This document shows, piece after piece, positions 31,560 to 39,871 of a DNA stretch of 64,000 bases. The stretch's first letter is position 1. Every line of letters starts with the position of its first letter. The position numbers and the translations under genes are program-made. A model generated the notes under the pieces. The model searched no databases and was not told the origin of the DNA. It was given only the letters and a program-made list of their open reading frames with translations. This DNA is from RUG11247 sp045649485 (GTDB taxonomy: Bacteria > Bacillota > Clostridia > Christensenellales > Aristaeellaceae): positions 1-64,000 of the forward strand of contig JAZRPZ010000081.1 of the NCBI GenBank assembly GCA_045649485.1, given 5' to 3'.

Positions 31560-33872
31560 TTAATTGGCGGAGCCCCTTGACCAGAAACGCTTTACCGAAG
31601 CAGCCACGGAATCCGCATCGGGCATTACACGTACATTCCAGTGTGCGGGCATCAGATTCACATATTTCTCCTGCACAAAGCGGTCGTCCATCAGAAGCAC
31701 TATGCCTCTGTCGGTCTCGGTACGTATCACTCGTCCCGCCGCCTGCTGTACTCTTCGGAATCCCGGGTATGTGTAGGCGTAATCATAGCCCGCGCCTTCG
31801 CCGTCATCGGTGAATTCGCGTATTACTTCCCTTTCCCTGCAGATAAGCGGTATTCCCACGGAGATTATTGCCGCTCCGGAAAGCCTGTCGCCGGGCATGT
31901 CAACACCCTCGGCAAATACTCCGCCCAGCGCAATGAACGCCAGCATATGTCCCTTCGGGTCAGGTCTGAATTCCGCAATGAACGCCTCTCTTTCGGCGTC
32001 GCTCATTTTATTCTGCTGCTTTATAAGCCTTACGTCGGGATACATCATGGCAAATCTCTCATAAGCCATGTTCATATAGGCATACGACGGGAAACAGGCT
32101 ATGTAATTGCCCTTTTTCCCGGACATCATGGCGTATATTCCGCGGCATATCTCGCCGATGGATTCCTCGCGGTGGGCATACCTTGTTTCGCTGCGCAGCA
32201 AAAGCGTCAGCTGATTCTCCGGCGGAAATGGTGAAGCCAGCGAAAGCATCGCGTCGCCTTCATTTTCCCTGACCGCCAGCTGACTTGCATAAAATTCCGG
32301 CGGCGTAAGCGTAGCCGAGAAAAACACCGCGCTGCCCACCTTCTTAAGGCACTTGTCCAGATGATTCGATGGGTCTACGCACATAAGCCTTGCGCGGATA
32401 AGCTTGCCTTCCTTTTCCAGTATGACTCGGCTTTCATCCTCCGAAAATTCGCCGTGCCTGCGGGCATACCACGTTGCGTCAAGCAGCAGTCTTACCAGCC
32501 TGCGCCTTTCGGGATGTCCCGATGGTATCGAATCCGTCAGCGCTTCCATAAGATCATCCGCGGCAATGGCTATCTTGTCCGGCGCACGGGTCAGCACCTC
32601 GTCTTCGAAATCCTCCCCTGCCTTCAGTGCCTTCAGCATACGCGTAAGCGCGGGATACAGCGGGTCTTCCTTTCCTATATCCCTGCGCAGTTTGCCTATC
32701 TCTCTTCCCGAAAGCTCGGCCGTCAGCATGTCCCGCGCTCTTTCGGAAAGGTTGTGCGCTTCGTCCACCAGCAGCACACAGCCGTTCTTTTTGGTAAAAA
32801 ATCTCTGCAATCTGACCCTCGGGTCAAACGCATAGTTGTAATCGCAGATTATTACGTCGGCGCTTTCCGCAAGGTCCAGAGAAAGCTCAAACGGACACAG
32901 CCGGTTTTCCTCTGCCAGCGCCCGTATCTCCTCTGCACCCAGCTTTTCCATCTGCAGCGCCTGCATAAGCACCGGTCGGCGCCTGTCGTAGTAACCGACC
33001 GAATAGGGGCACATATAGCAGTTGGTATCCCCGGGCACACAGCTTTTTTCCTTCGCCGTAATGGTGACGCTGCGCACGCTCAGCCCCCTTGCGCGCATTA
33101 TCTCCAGCGCATTCTCCGCGCTGCGTCTGCCGGTGGTGCGGGCGGTGAGATAGAATATCGCCGAGACCTTCGCCTCGCCCATAGCCTTCAGCGCGCCGAA
33201 AAGCGCCGCCGCTGTCTTGCCTATGCCGGTGGGCGCTTCTATCATTACCCTTTTGTGGTCGCGCGCCGCAACATAGGCGTTTGCCGCCATCTGCCGCTGA
33301 CCGTCGCGGTAATTGTCAAACGGGAATGCCAGTCTGTTTACCGACGGCATGAACTTGCCGCGCCATTCCTCCATAGCCATTATCCAGCGGGCGTAGGGCG
33401 TTATGTATTCATACAGCAGCTTCCACAGCCTTTGCGCGGTGTAATTCCGCGAAAATCTGGTTCTGGCGCCGTTTATGTTGTAGTAGATTATGGCTACCTC
33501 GCAGCTTTCATAGCCCTCTTTTTTGCATATAATGGCGGCATACATCTCTGCCTGCGCCCAATGCACCGGAAATTCATCCGCACCTATGCCGGAGGGATTT
33601 CTGCGGGTGGTCTTTATCTCCTCTACGGTCAGCATGCCTTCATGCCTGCGCACCGCATCGGCTCTGCCCTGCAGACGGATGTCTATATCCTCCGCCCTCA
33701 GGTCTATAGCCTGCGGCTCCTCGGTACGCCACGAATCGTCCAGCTGTCTCTGAAGCGTGAGATGTCCTTCCATGCCCTCACGCATGCGCTCCACAACGGA
33801 GAAATCCACCGCCAGGTCGCCGCCCTCAAAGGCGAATTCCGCCACGGTGCGTACGTTTACAGAATAAGGCAT
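31560..33872 (-). CDS. DinG/XPD-type Fe-S helicase with N-terminal PD-(D/E)XK nuclease-like domain
   Basis: 770 residues. Residues about 1-180 carry a Cas4/RecB-type nuclease pattern: GRADAVRR ... TVEEIKTTRR (D ... ExK) and QAEMYAAIICKKEGY. SF2 helicase motifs follow: I APTGIGKTAAALFGAL, Fe-S cysteines in CVPGDTNCYMC and CPF, II VDEAHNLSERARD, then GSAVFFSATLTPPEF, ALGGVFAEGVDMPGD and the motif VI arginines QQAAGRVIRTETDRG. Known relatives are 5'-3' DNA helicases of repair. The fused nuclease recurs in Firmicutes. No Fe-S Cys was seen in the nuclease part, so it is not a full Cas4. AAGGAG lies before the ATG. Confidence 0.92.
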   Translation of the reverse strand: MPYSVNVRTVAEFAFEGGDLAVDFSVVERMREGMEGHLTLQRQLDDSWRTEEPQAIDLRAEDIDIRLQGRADAVRRHEGMLTVEEIKTTRRNPSGIGADEFPVHWAQAEMYAAIICKKEGYESCEVAIIYYNINGARTRFSRNYTAQRLWKLLYEYITPYARWIMAMEEWRGKFMPSVNRLAFPFDNYRDGQRQMAANAYVAARDHKRVMIEAPTGIGKTAAALFGALKAMGEAKVSAIFYLTARTTGRRSAENALEIMRARGLSVRSVTITAKEKSCVPGDTNCYMCPYSVGYYDRRRPVLMQALQMEKLGAEEIRALAEENRLCPFELSLDLAESADVIICDYNYAFDPRVRLQRFFTKKNGCVLLVDEAHNLSERARDMLTAELSGREIGKLRRDIGKEDPLYPALTRMLKALKAGEDFEDEVLTRAPDKIAIAADDLMEALTDSIPSGHPERRRLVRLLLDATWYARRHGEFSEDESRVILEKEGKLIRARLMCVDPSNHLDKCLKKVGSAVFFSATLTPPEFYASQLAVRENEGDAMLSLASPFPPENQLTLLLRSETRYAHREESIGEICRGIYAMMSGKKGNYIACFPSYAYMNMAYERFAMMYPDVRLIKQQNKMSDAEREAFIAEFRPDPKGHMLAFIALGGVFAEGVDMPGDRLSGAAIISVGIPLICREREVIREFTDDGEGAGYDYAYTYPGFRRVQQAAGRVIRTETDRGIVLLMDDRFVQEKYVNLMPAHWNVRVMPDADSVAASVKRFWSRGSAN

Positions 33873-33955
33873 CCCTCGCTCCTTTCTCCGCCGAATTGCC
33901 CGGCGGTATTGACTTTATATGCAGGTAATGGTACATTTATCATGGAGGTGTTGGC

Positions 33956-34561
33956 ATGCGTGTCACATACCACGAACACAGCGGATTTTCCGTGGAAACA
34001 GAATCTTCCGTACTGCTCTTTGATTATATCGGCGGCGGCTTTACCTTTGGTGAAAAGCCGGTACTTGCCATGGTCAGCCATGCACACGGCGACCATCGCA
34101 GGCCGGAACTGATAACTCAGGCAAACGGAATCATTGACTGTCCCGCCGTCGGAGAGACATTCACCATAAACGGAGTGAATGTGCGTACCTTCGGCTCCAC
34201 CGACGAAGGCGTAAGCTTTCTTGTTGAGGCGGACGGATATCGCATATTCCACGCAGGAGACTTTAATCTCTGGCACTGGAATATCGAAAACGACCCCGAG
34301 TGGACCGCACAGGCCACGGAGGATTTCGAAAAAGTCATGTCCACCCTCGAAGGCGAAAAGATCGATATCGCCATGTTCCCCGTTGACCCCCGCATGGGCG
34401 AAGGCTATGACGAGGGCGCATGCATATTCAACGAGCGGATGCAGCCGGGAATATTCATCCCCATGCATTTCTGGAAAAATCCGGAAGCCGCCATTGAATT
34501 TGCAAAGAAGTATGATAACGTGCGTCCGCTCACGGTAAGCGGTCAGCACACAGAATTATAA
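33956..34561 (+). CDS. Metallo-beta-lactamase fold hydrolase (UlaG/YtkL-like)
   Basis: 201 residues. The HxHxDH motif is SHAHGDHRRPEL, with a further ligand Asp in IFHAGDFNLWHW and a C-terminal His in IPMHFW. This is a small MBL-fold protein of the UlaG/YtkL type, cytoplasmic, with possible phosphodiesterase or lactonase activity. It is divergent from the helicase gene (83-bp gap) and 14 nt before the VOC gene. GGAGGTG precedes the ATG. Confidence 0.88.
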   Translation: MRVTYHEHSGFSVETESSVLLFDYIGGGFTFGEKPVLAMVSHAHGDHRRPELITQANGIIDCPAVGETFTINGVNVRTFGSTDEGVSFLVEADGYRIFHAGDFNLWHWNIENDPEWTAQATEDFEKVMSTLEGEKIDIAMFPVDPRMGEGYDEGACIFNERMQPGIFIPMHFWKNPEAAIEFAKKYDNVRPLTVSGQHTEL

Positions 34562-34575
34562 CGGAGGCGAATACT

Positions 34576-34944
34576 ATGCAGTTTGTTTTCAATCACACCA
34601 ACCTGAACGTATCCGACCTGGACGCCAGCATCCGCTTCTATCAGGAAGCGCTGGGTCTTAAGGTAGAACGCCTTTTCGAGCCCGACCACGGCAACTTCAA
34701 GCTGTGCTTCATGTCCGACGGCGTTACCGGCTATCAGCTGGAGCTCACCTGGCTGAAGGATCATCCTCAGAAGTACGAGCTGGGCGAGAACGAGACCCAC
34801 ATCTGCTTCCGCGTAAAGGATTTTGAAGATGCCAAGAAGAAGCACGCCGAAATGGGCTGCATCTGCTTCGAAAACGAAGGCATGGGTCTGTATTTCATCG
34901 AAGATCCCGACGGCTACTGGTTCGAGATCACTCCCGAAAGATAA
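34576..34944 (+). CDS. gloA: Glyoxalase I-like VOC-family protein
   Basis: 122 residues. The two beta-alpha-beta-beta-beta modules of the vicinal oxygen chelate fold are clear: FNHTNLNVSDLDASIRFYQ, LELTWLKD, THICFRVKDFEDAKKK and the final YFIEDPDGYWFEITPE. Metal ligands would be His7, the Glu in LELTW, the His in ETHICF and the Glu in WFEIT, as in lactoylglutathione lyase. It probably detoxifies methylglyoxal conjugates, though thiol use is unknown. ACGGAGG precedes the ATG. Followed by manA. Confidence 0.87.
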   Translation: MQFVFNHTNLNVSDLDASIRFYQEALGLKVERLFEPDHGNFKLCFMSDGVTGYQLELTWLKDHPQKYELGENETHICFRVKDFEDAKKKHAEMGCICFENEGMGLYFIEDPDGYWFEITPER

Positions 34945-35013
34945 ACCCATCAATATAGATAATACAGCGCCCGGCGCATAATTGCAATAGCCGGGACACA
35001 CGGAGGACGAGAT

Positions 35014-36024
35014 ATGTATCCGCTTATTATGGCACCCTATTTCAGGCATGGCAGCGACACCCCCTGGGGCGGCAGCATGCTGAAGGACCTTTTCATGAAG
35101 GACACTCCCGACGAGATGACCGGCGAATCCCTCGAAGTATCTGCCCTTGATGGCCGCGAAAGCGTAGTTCTCAACGGCGCATATGCGGGACACACCCTTA
35201 CCGGCATGATCAAGCTCTGGGGCAAGGAGCTCACCGGCGATATCGAAGGCGAATTCCCCCTGCTGATAAAGCTTCTGGACGCAAAGGAACTGCTGAGCGT
35301 GCAGGTACATCCCGATGATGCATACGCAGGCGCAAACGAAGGCGGCAAGCTGGGCAAGACCGAAGCATGGGTCGTGCTCTCCTGCGAACCCGAAACCAAG
35401 CTGGCTTACGGCATCGATACCAATGGCCGCGACCTGCGTGAAATGGTAGCCGCCGGCGATATCGAAAAGGCACTCAACTGGGTGACCGTACGTCCCGGCG
35501 ATGTACTCTACATCCCCGCAGGCACCGTACACGCCCTGGGCGGCGGCATTCAGTGCTACGAAGTACAGCAGTCCTCCGACGTTACCTACCGCTTCTGGGA
35601 TTGGGGCAGGGTAGGCGCCGACGGAAAGATGCGCGAACTGCACACCGAAAAGGCTCTGGATGTTACCAACGCAGCATCCATCCTGCCCAAGTGCGAAGGC
35701 GCCACCGCGCTGTGCAAGGGCGGCTCCATTACCTATTACATCGCGGACCCCAACTTTGAGCTGGCACGCCTGAATGTTTCCGGCAAGATGCCCCTCATGT
35801 CCGGCCGCATGCACATGATCACTCCCATGGGTCCCTGCAAGATCGCATGGCCCGAGGGCGAGATCGAAGTAATGCCCATGACCACCGTGCTCATCCCCGC
35901 AGCGCTTGAGGGCGTTACCATCGAAGGCAACGTGAAGGCCCTGATGTCCTCCCCCAGCGACAGGGAATATCTCAGAAACGAACTGGGCTACCGCGCAGAA
36001 AACGTAGCCGGTCTGGTGGACTGA
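35014..36024 (+). CDS. manA: Mannose-6-phosphate isomerase, class I
   Basis: 336 residues, cupin-fold PMI. Zinc-site motifs are visible: SVQVHPDDAYA, GKTEAWVVL, and the late IPAGTVHALGGGIQ with YEVQQSSDVTYRFWDWGR. It interconverts mannose-6-P and fructose-6-P, feeding either mannose catabolism or GDP-mannose synthesis. CGGAGGACGAGAT precedes the ATG. It follows the VOC gene by 69 nt and is closed by a terminator. Confidence 0.93.
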   Translation: MYPLIMAPYFRHGSDTPWGGSMLKDLFMKDTPDEMTGESLEVSALDGRESVVLNGAYAGHTLTGMIKLWGKELTGDIEGEFPLLIKLLDAKELLSVQVHPDDAYAGANEGGKLGKTEAWVVLSCEPETKLAYGIDTNGRDLREMVAAGDIEKALNWVTVRPGDVLYIPAGTVHALGGGIQCYEVQQSSDVTYRFWDWGRVGADGKMRELHTEKALDVTNAASILPKCEGATALCKGGSITYYIADPNFELARLNVSGKMPLMSGRMHMITPMGPCKIAWPEGEIEVMPMTTVLIPAALEGVTIEGNVKALMSSPSDREYLRNELGYRAENVAGLVD

Positions 36025-36035
36025 CAAAAACACAG

Positions 36036-36070
36036 CAGCACCTCCGCATCAGCCGGAGGTGCTGTTTTTT
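36036..36070. terminator. Bidirectional terminator between manA and lacI-type gene
   Basis: Stem cagcacctccg / cggaggtgctg, 7-base loop, T run on the plus strand and an A run on the other side. Confidence 0.88.
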
Positions 36071-36075
36071 GCATA

Positions 36076-37071
36076 TCATAAAACACTGTCTCTTTCCACC
36101 AGCTGCACGTCCACAGCCGTGGTCACAAGGGGATGTTCGCGGTCATCCGCGATCCGTATCAGCTGTTCGACCGCAATGCGTCCCATATCGTATTTCGGTA
36201 CATTGACCGAAGTGAGCGCCGGATTCAGCATACCGGTAACGGGCATATTGTCCATTCCGATAAAAGAAACCTCCTCAGGCACTTTTATGCCGTGATGCTT
36301 CACCGCACGCATTGCTCCCGCGGCAACAAGATCATTGAAAGCAAAAACCGCCGTCGGCATCTTTTCCTTCCTTTCGGCAAGTATGCGGCTCATATCCTCA
36401 TAAGCGCCTTCCACGGTAGGGTCAACATTGAACACATTTTCTTCGGGCAGGTCAAATCCTCTTTCCCTGAGCGCAAGTTCAAAACCTATGCGCCTGTCCC
36501 GCACATTATTGAAAGTTATGGAAGAAGATATCATGCCGAAGCTCTTATGTCCGCGCCCTATGAAATATGTACCGGCCGTATAGCCTGCCTTTATGTTATC
36601 GATATGCACCGTTGAAAAGCCTATATCCAAAAAACGGCTGTCGAGCACGACCATCGGAGCCTTTACTTTCAGAAACGGGCGCAGGTCTGCGGTTGACATT
36701 TCCGTCGCCAGCAGTATAAGCGGTCTGCGAGGCTCTTCTATGAGGGAATCGATAAATTCACGGTCATCCGGGTATGCATAGGATATGGTCAATTCATATC
36801 TGAGTCTGCGGCATGCGCTTTCTATGCCGCTTATGAGATCGGCAAAAAACGGCGAATCGATTACTACTCTGCCGTGCCTTCTGAATATCACAAAATGTAT
36901 GCCCCTGTTCAGCCTTGTCTGGCTCACCTCGCGGTAACCCATCTGTCGGGCTATTTCCAGTACGCGCAGCCTCGTCTCCTCGCCTATGCGGTTGTTTCCG
37001 CTGAAGGCATTGGAAACCGTAGCCGGCGAAACGCCCGCAGCCTTTGCGATATCCCTTACAGTAACCTTCAT
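36076..37071 (-). CDS. LacI-family transcriptional regulator
   Basis: 331 residues. An N-terminal HTH (VTVRDIAKAAGVSPATVSNAF) with hinge precedes a periplasmic-binding-like effector domain (PTAVFAFNDLVAAGAM, VSFIGMDNMPVTGMLNPALT). It binds an operator as a dimer and releases on sugar binding. The ATG at 37071 is six bases after AAGAGGT; an ATG at 37077 would be too close. It is divergent from the nucleoside hydrolase/transketolase/kinase/isomerase operon, which it most likely controls, along with itself. Confidence 0.92.
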   Translation of the reverse strand: MKVTVRDIAKAAGVSPATVSNAFSGNNRIGEETRLRVLEIARQMGYREVSQTRLNRGIHFVIFRRHGRVVIDSPFFADLISGIESACRRLRYELTISYAYPDDREFIDSLIEEPRRPLILLATEMSTADLRPFLKVKAPMVVLDSRFLDIGFSTVHIDNIKAGYTAGTYFIGRGHKSFGMISSSITFNNVRDRRIGFELALRERGFDLPEENVFNVDPTVEGAYEDMSRILAERKEKMPTAVFAFNDLVAAGAMRAVKHHGIKVPEEVSFIGMDNMPVTGMLNPALTSVNVPKYDMGRIAVEQLIRIADDREHPLVTTAVDVQLVERDSVL

Positions 37072-37082
37072 AGCCATACCTC

Positions 37083-37102
37083 TTGTTTAGCATTGTTTAG
37101 CA
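37083..37102. repeat. Tandem 10-bp repeat, candidate LacI operator
   Basis: ttgtttagca occurs twice head to tail, directly between the lacI -10 and SD. A third, inverted core (tttgctaaa) lies at 37151-37159. Spacing of one helical turn suggests a cooperative binding site for the adjacent regulator. Confidence 0.6.
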
Positions 37103-37105
37103 GAT

Positions 37106-37134
37106 ATAATACCATGTTTTCATGAGTTATTCAA
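37106..37134 (-). promoter_or_regulatory. Promoter of the lacI-type gene
   Basis: Minus strand TTGAAT (37129-37134), 17-bp spacer, TATTAT (37106-37111). The tandem repeat lies immediately downstream, consistent with autorepression. Confidence 0.7.
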
Positions 37135-37145
37135 CATTTGAAGAT

Positions 37146-37192
37146 AAACGTTTGCTAAATAATATTGCAGCATCCGCCCCGTGAATGATAAT
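37146..37192 (+). promoter_or_regulatory. Operon promoter region with a LacI-type half palindrome
   Basis: aaacgttt (37146-37153), a CG-centred palindrome typical of LacI-family operators, precedes TTGCAG (37165-37170) and GATAAT (37187-37192) at 16-bp spacing. An 18-bp alternative is TAATAT at 37189-37194. It drives the operon starting at 37225. Confidence 0.55.
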
Positions 37193-37224
37193 ATAGAATC
37201 ATAATAAAGAAGGAGTGGATCACG

Positions 37225-38151
37225 ATGAAAAAGAACCTCTACAAATTCAGCGTACCTCAGAAGAAGCAGATCCGCATGATAGTTGATACCGACTGCAAGA
37301 ACGAAGCTGACGATCAGTTCGCCCTTGCCCATCATCTCATGACCCCCATGTTCGATGTTGTGGGCATCATCGCCGCTCACTTCGAAATGGCAAACAGGCG
37401 CACCGGCGGTCCCGAGACCACCATGCAGGCAAGCTACGACGAGATAATGCTGATGCTTGACCTTATGGATCTCAAGGACGAATATCCCGTGCTAAAGGGC
37501 TGCACCCGCGCTCTGCCCGACGAACACACCCCCGTTGATTCCGAAGGCGCCCGCTTCATCATTGAAGAAGCACTGAAAGATGATCCCCGTCCTCTGTTCA
37601 TCGGCGTTCAGGGTTCCATCACCAACCTGGCCTCCGCACTGCTTATGGAGCCCTCCATCGCAGACAAGATCACTGCCATCTGGATCGGCGGCGACGCATA
37701 TCCCGAGGGCGGCTGGGAATTCAACCTCTTCCAGGATATCTACGCAGCAAATGTTGTGTTTGCCTCCAAGTGCGGTCTGTGGCAGGTACCCAAGCCCGTA
37801 TACAAGCTTCTCAACATCTCCCTTGCCGAGCTGGAATACCGCGTAGCCCCCTGCGGCAAGGTCGGCGAATATCTCTTCCGTCAGATGGTCGAACTCAACG
37901 ACAAGATGGGCAACAACGAATGGCCTCACGGCGAGACCTGGTGCATCGGCGATCAGCCCACCGTTGGTCTGCTGCTTGAGGACAAACAGCGCCTCGACAA
38001 TTACACCATGAAGAAGGCGCCCCGCGTTGCCCCCGACGGCAAGTACATCGAAGTGCCCGAAAACCGCGAGATCCGCGTATATCATAATACCGATGTCCGC
38101 CTGACTCTGGAGGACTTCTACGCAAAGCTCGCGCTCAACTACGGAGAATAA
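37225..38151 (+). CDS. Nucleoside hydrolase-like protein (IUNH superfamily)
   Basis: 308 residues. The N-terminal calcium-binding motif is IVDTDCKNEADDQFALAH (DxDxxxxxDDxxA), with the later core LFIGVQGSITNLASALL and AIWIGGDAYPEGGWEFNLFQD, where the Asn/Asp region contacts ribose in family members. The family hydrolyses N-glycosidic bonds of nucleosides to base and pentose. A 155-180 segment is more divergent than in purine/pyrimidine hydrolases, so another glycoside is possible. First gene of the LacI-linked operon; AAGGAGTGG precedes the ATG. Confidence 0.86.
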   Translation: MKKNLYKFSVPQKKQIRMIVDTDCKNEADDQFALAHHLMTPMFDVVGIIAAHFEMANRRTGGPETTMQASYDEIMLMLDLMDLKDEYPVLKGCTRALPDEHTPVDSEGARFIIEEALKDDPRPLFIGVQGSITNLASALLMEPSIADKITAIWIGGDAYPEGGWEFNLFQDIYAANVVFASKCGLWQVPKPVYKLLNISLAELEYRVAPCGKVGEYLFRQMVELNDKMGNNEWPHGETWCIGDQPTVGLLLEDKQRLDNYTMKKAPRVAPDGKYIEVPENREIRVYHNTDVRLTLEDFYAKLALNYGE

Positions 38152-38153
38152 AC

Positions 38154-38954
38154 ATGGAAAAGATAAACGAACTCAAAAAGATCGCCGCACAGCGCAGAGC
38201 CGATGCGGTGACCATGATAACCCGCGCAAAGACCGGTCATACCGGCGGCGCAATGAGCTGTCTGGATATACTCACCTGCCTATTCTACCACACCATGAAG
38301 GAAGGCGACCATTTCCTTCTGAGCAAGGGTCATTCCGTTGAAGGCTACTGGGCAATACTGGCTGACAAGGGCTATTTCCCCAAAGCCGACCTGAAGACCT
38401 TCTCCGAAGCAGGTTCTCCCCTCATCGGTCACCCCAACAACAAGGTTCCCGGCGTTGAAATGTCCACCGGCGCACTGGGTCACGGTCTGCCCGTAGGCGT
38501 AGGCGCAGCCCTTGCCGCAAAGCGCATGGGCAACGGCCACAAGGTATTCGTGGTAATGGGCGACGGCGAACAGGCCGAAGGCAGCGTCTGGGAAGCCGCC
38601 ATGGCCGGCGCAAACTACAAGCTGGACAATCTCTACGCCATAATCGACCGAAACGGTCTGCAGATAAGCGGCTCCACCGAGGACGTTATGGCTCTCGAGA
38701 ATTTCGCCGACAAGTGGCGCGCATTCGGCTGGGATGTAATTGAGATCGACGGCAACGACATGGAATCCGTTGTGGCATATTTCGACAGCCGCAAGGGCGG
38801 AAACAAGCCCCATTGCCTCATCGCCCGCACCGTAAAGGGCAAGGGCCTGCCCTTCGCCGAAAACAAAGCCGAATGGCATCATCACGTGCCCACCGAAGAA
38901 CAGCTGAAGATCGCCTACGAAGCGCTGGGCGTTGAGGGGGTTGACTGGGAATGA
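38154..38954 (+). CDS. Transketolase N-terminal subunit
   Basis: 266 residues, the thiamine-diphosphate-binding half. ISTKTs of split type open as here (RADAVTMITRAKTGHTGGAM), with the ThDP/Mg motif VMGDGEQAEGSVWEAAMAGA and IDRNGLQISGS. It acts with the product of the next gene to move two-carbon units between sugar phosphates. It starts 2 nt after the hydrolase stop and overlaps the next gene by 4 nt (ATGA). Confidence 0.93.
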   Translation: MEKINELKKIAAQRRADAVTMITRAKTGHTGGAMSCLDILTCLFYHTMKEGDHFLLSKGHSVEGYWAILADKGYFPKADLKTFSEAGSPLIGHPNNKVPGVEMSTGALGHGLPVGVGAALAAKRMGNGHKVFVVMGDGEQAEGSVWEAAMAGANYKLDNLYAIIDRNGLQISGSTEDVMALENFADKWRAFGWDVIEIDGNDMESVVAYFDSRKGGNKPHCLIARTVKGKGLPFAENKAEWHHHVPTEEQLKIAYEALGVEGVDWE

Positions 38955-39871
38955 AAGCATGCAGAAAGGCGTTCACCGAGACGCTCCTTGAAATAGCCAA
39001 AAACGACAATAATATCTGGGCGCTGGCTACCGACAGCCGCGGCTCCGTCACCCTTACCGATTTCGCGAAGGAACTGCCCGGTCAGTTCATCGAATGCGGC
39101 ATCGCCGAACAGGACGCCGTAGGCATCGCCGCCGGCATCACCCTCGAAGGCAAGACCGCCTTCGTCTGCGGTCCCGCCAGTTTCTATGCCACCCGTTCCG
39201 CCGAGCAGGTAAAGGTAGACGTGGCATATTCCCACCGTGATGTAAAAGTCATCGGCGTATCCGGCGGCGTAAGCTACGGCGCACTGGGCGGCACCCACCA
39301 TGCCGTGCAGGATATTGCCTTCATGCGCGCGGTACCGGGTCTGCAGGTATTCATCCCCGCAGATGCCGCACAGTCCGCCGCAATGACAAAAGCCATCGCC
39401 TATTCCGGCGAACCTGCCTATGTACGCATGGGCCGCGGCGATGTTGAAGACGTATACACTGCCGATTGTCCCTTCGAGATAGGCAAGGTAAACGTGCTGA
39501 AGACCGGCACGAAGGCCGCCATCATCGCCTGCGGCGAAATGGTATATCCCTCCCTGAAGGCTGCGGAGATACTCGCCGGAAAGGGCATCGATGTTTCCGT
39601 TATCGATATGCATACCATCAAACCCCTTGACGAAAAGGCCATCATCGAAGCCGCAAAGACCGGGCTCATCATCACCGTTGAAGAGCACAGCGTAAAGGGC
39701 GGTCTGGGCAGCGCAGTTGCCGAAGTTATCTGCGAAAAGTGCCCCGTAAAGATGCGCATACTGGGTCTGCCGGATGAGACCCTCTATTCCGGCACCAACC
39801 GCGAAGTATTCGCCCATTACGGACTCACCGCCGACGGCATTGCCGAAAGCGTCACGGAGGCCCTGAAATGA
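38951..39871 (+). CDS. Transketolase C-terminal subunit
   Basis: 306 residues. It contains the pyrimidine-binding domain (RGSVTLTDFAKELPGQFIEC, GIAEQDAVGIAAGI with the catalytic Glu) and the transketolase C-terminal domain (KAAIIACGEMVYPSLKAAEI, VEEHSVKGGLGSAVAE). Completes a split transketolase with the upstream gene. Its 3' end overlaps the kinase gene by 4 nt, which implies coupled translation of the whole set. Confidence 0.93.
   Translation: MKACRKAFTETLLEIAKNDNNIWALATDSRGSVTLTDFAKELPGQFIECGIAEQDAVGIAAGITLEGKTAFVCGPASFYATRSAEQVKVDVAYSHRDVKVIGVSGGVSYGALGGTHHAVQDIAFMRAVPGLQVFIPADAAQSAAMTKAIAYSGEPAYVRMGRGDVEDVYTADCPFEIGKVNVLKTGTKAAIIACGEMVYPSLKAAEILAGKGIDVSVIDMHTIKPLDEKAIIEAAKTGLIITVEEHSVKGGLGSAVAEVICEKCPVKMRILGLPDETLYSGTNREVFAHYGLTADGIAESVTEALK

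Noticed and set aside
31560..33872. Defence island or Cas4-linked system
   Set aside because: The nuclease-helicase fusion stands alone among metabolic genes, no other defence gene is near, and the Cas4 Fe-S cysteines are absent.
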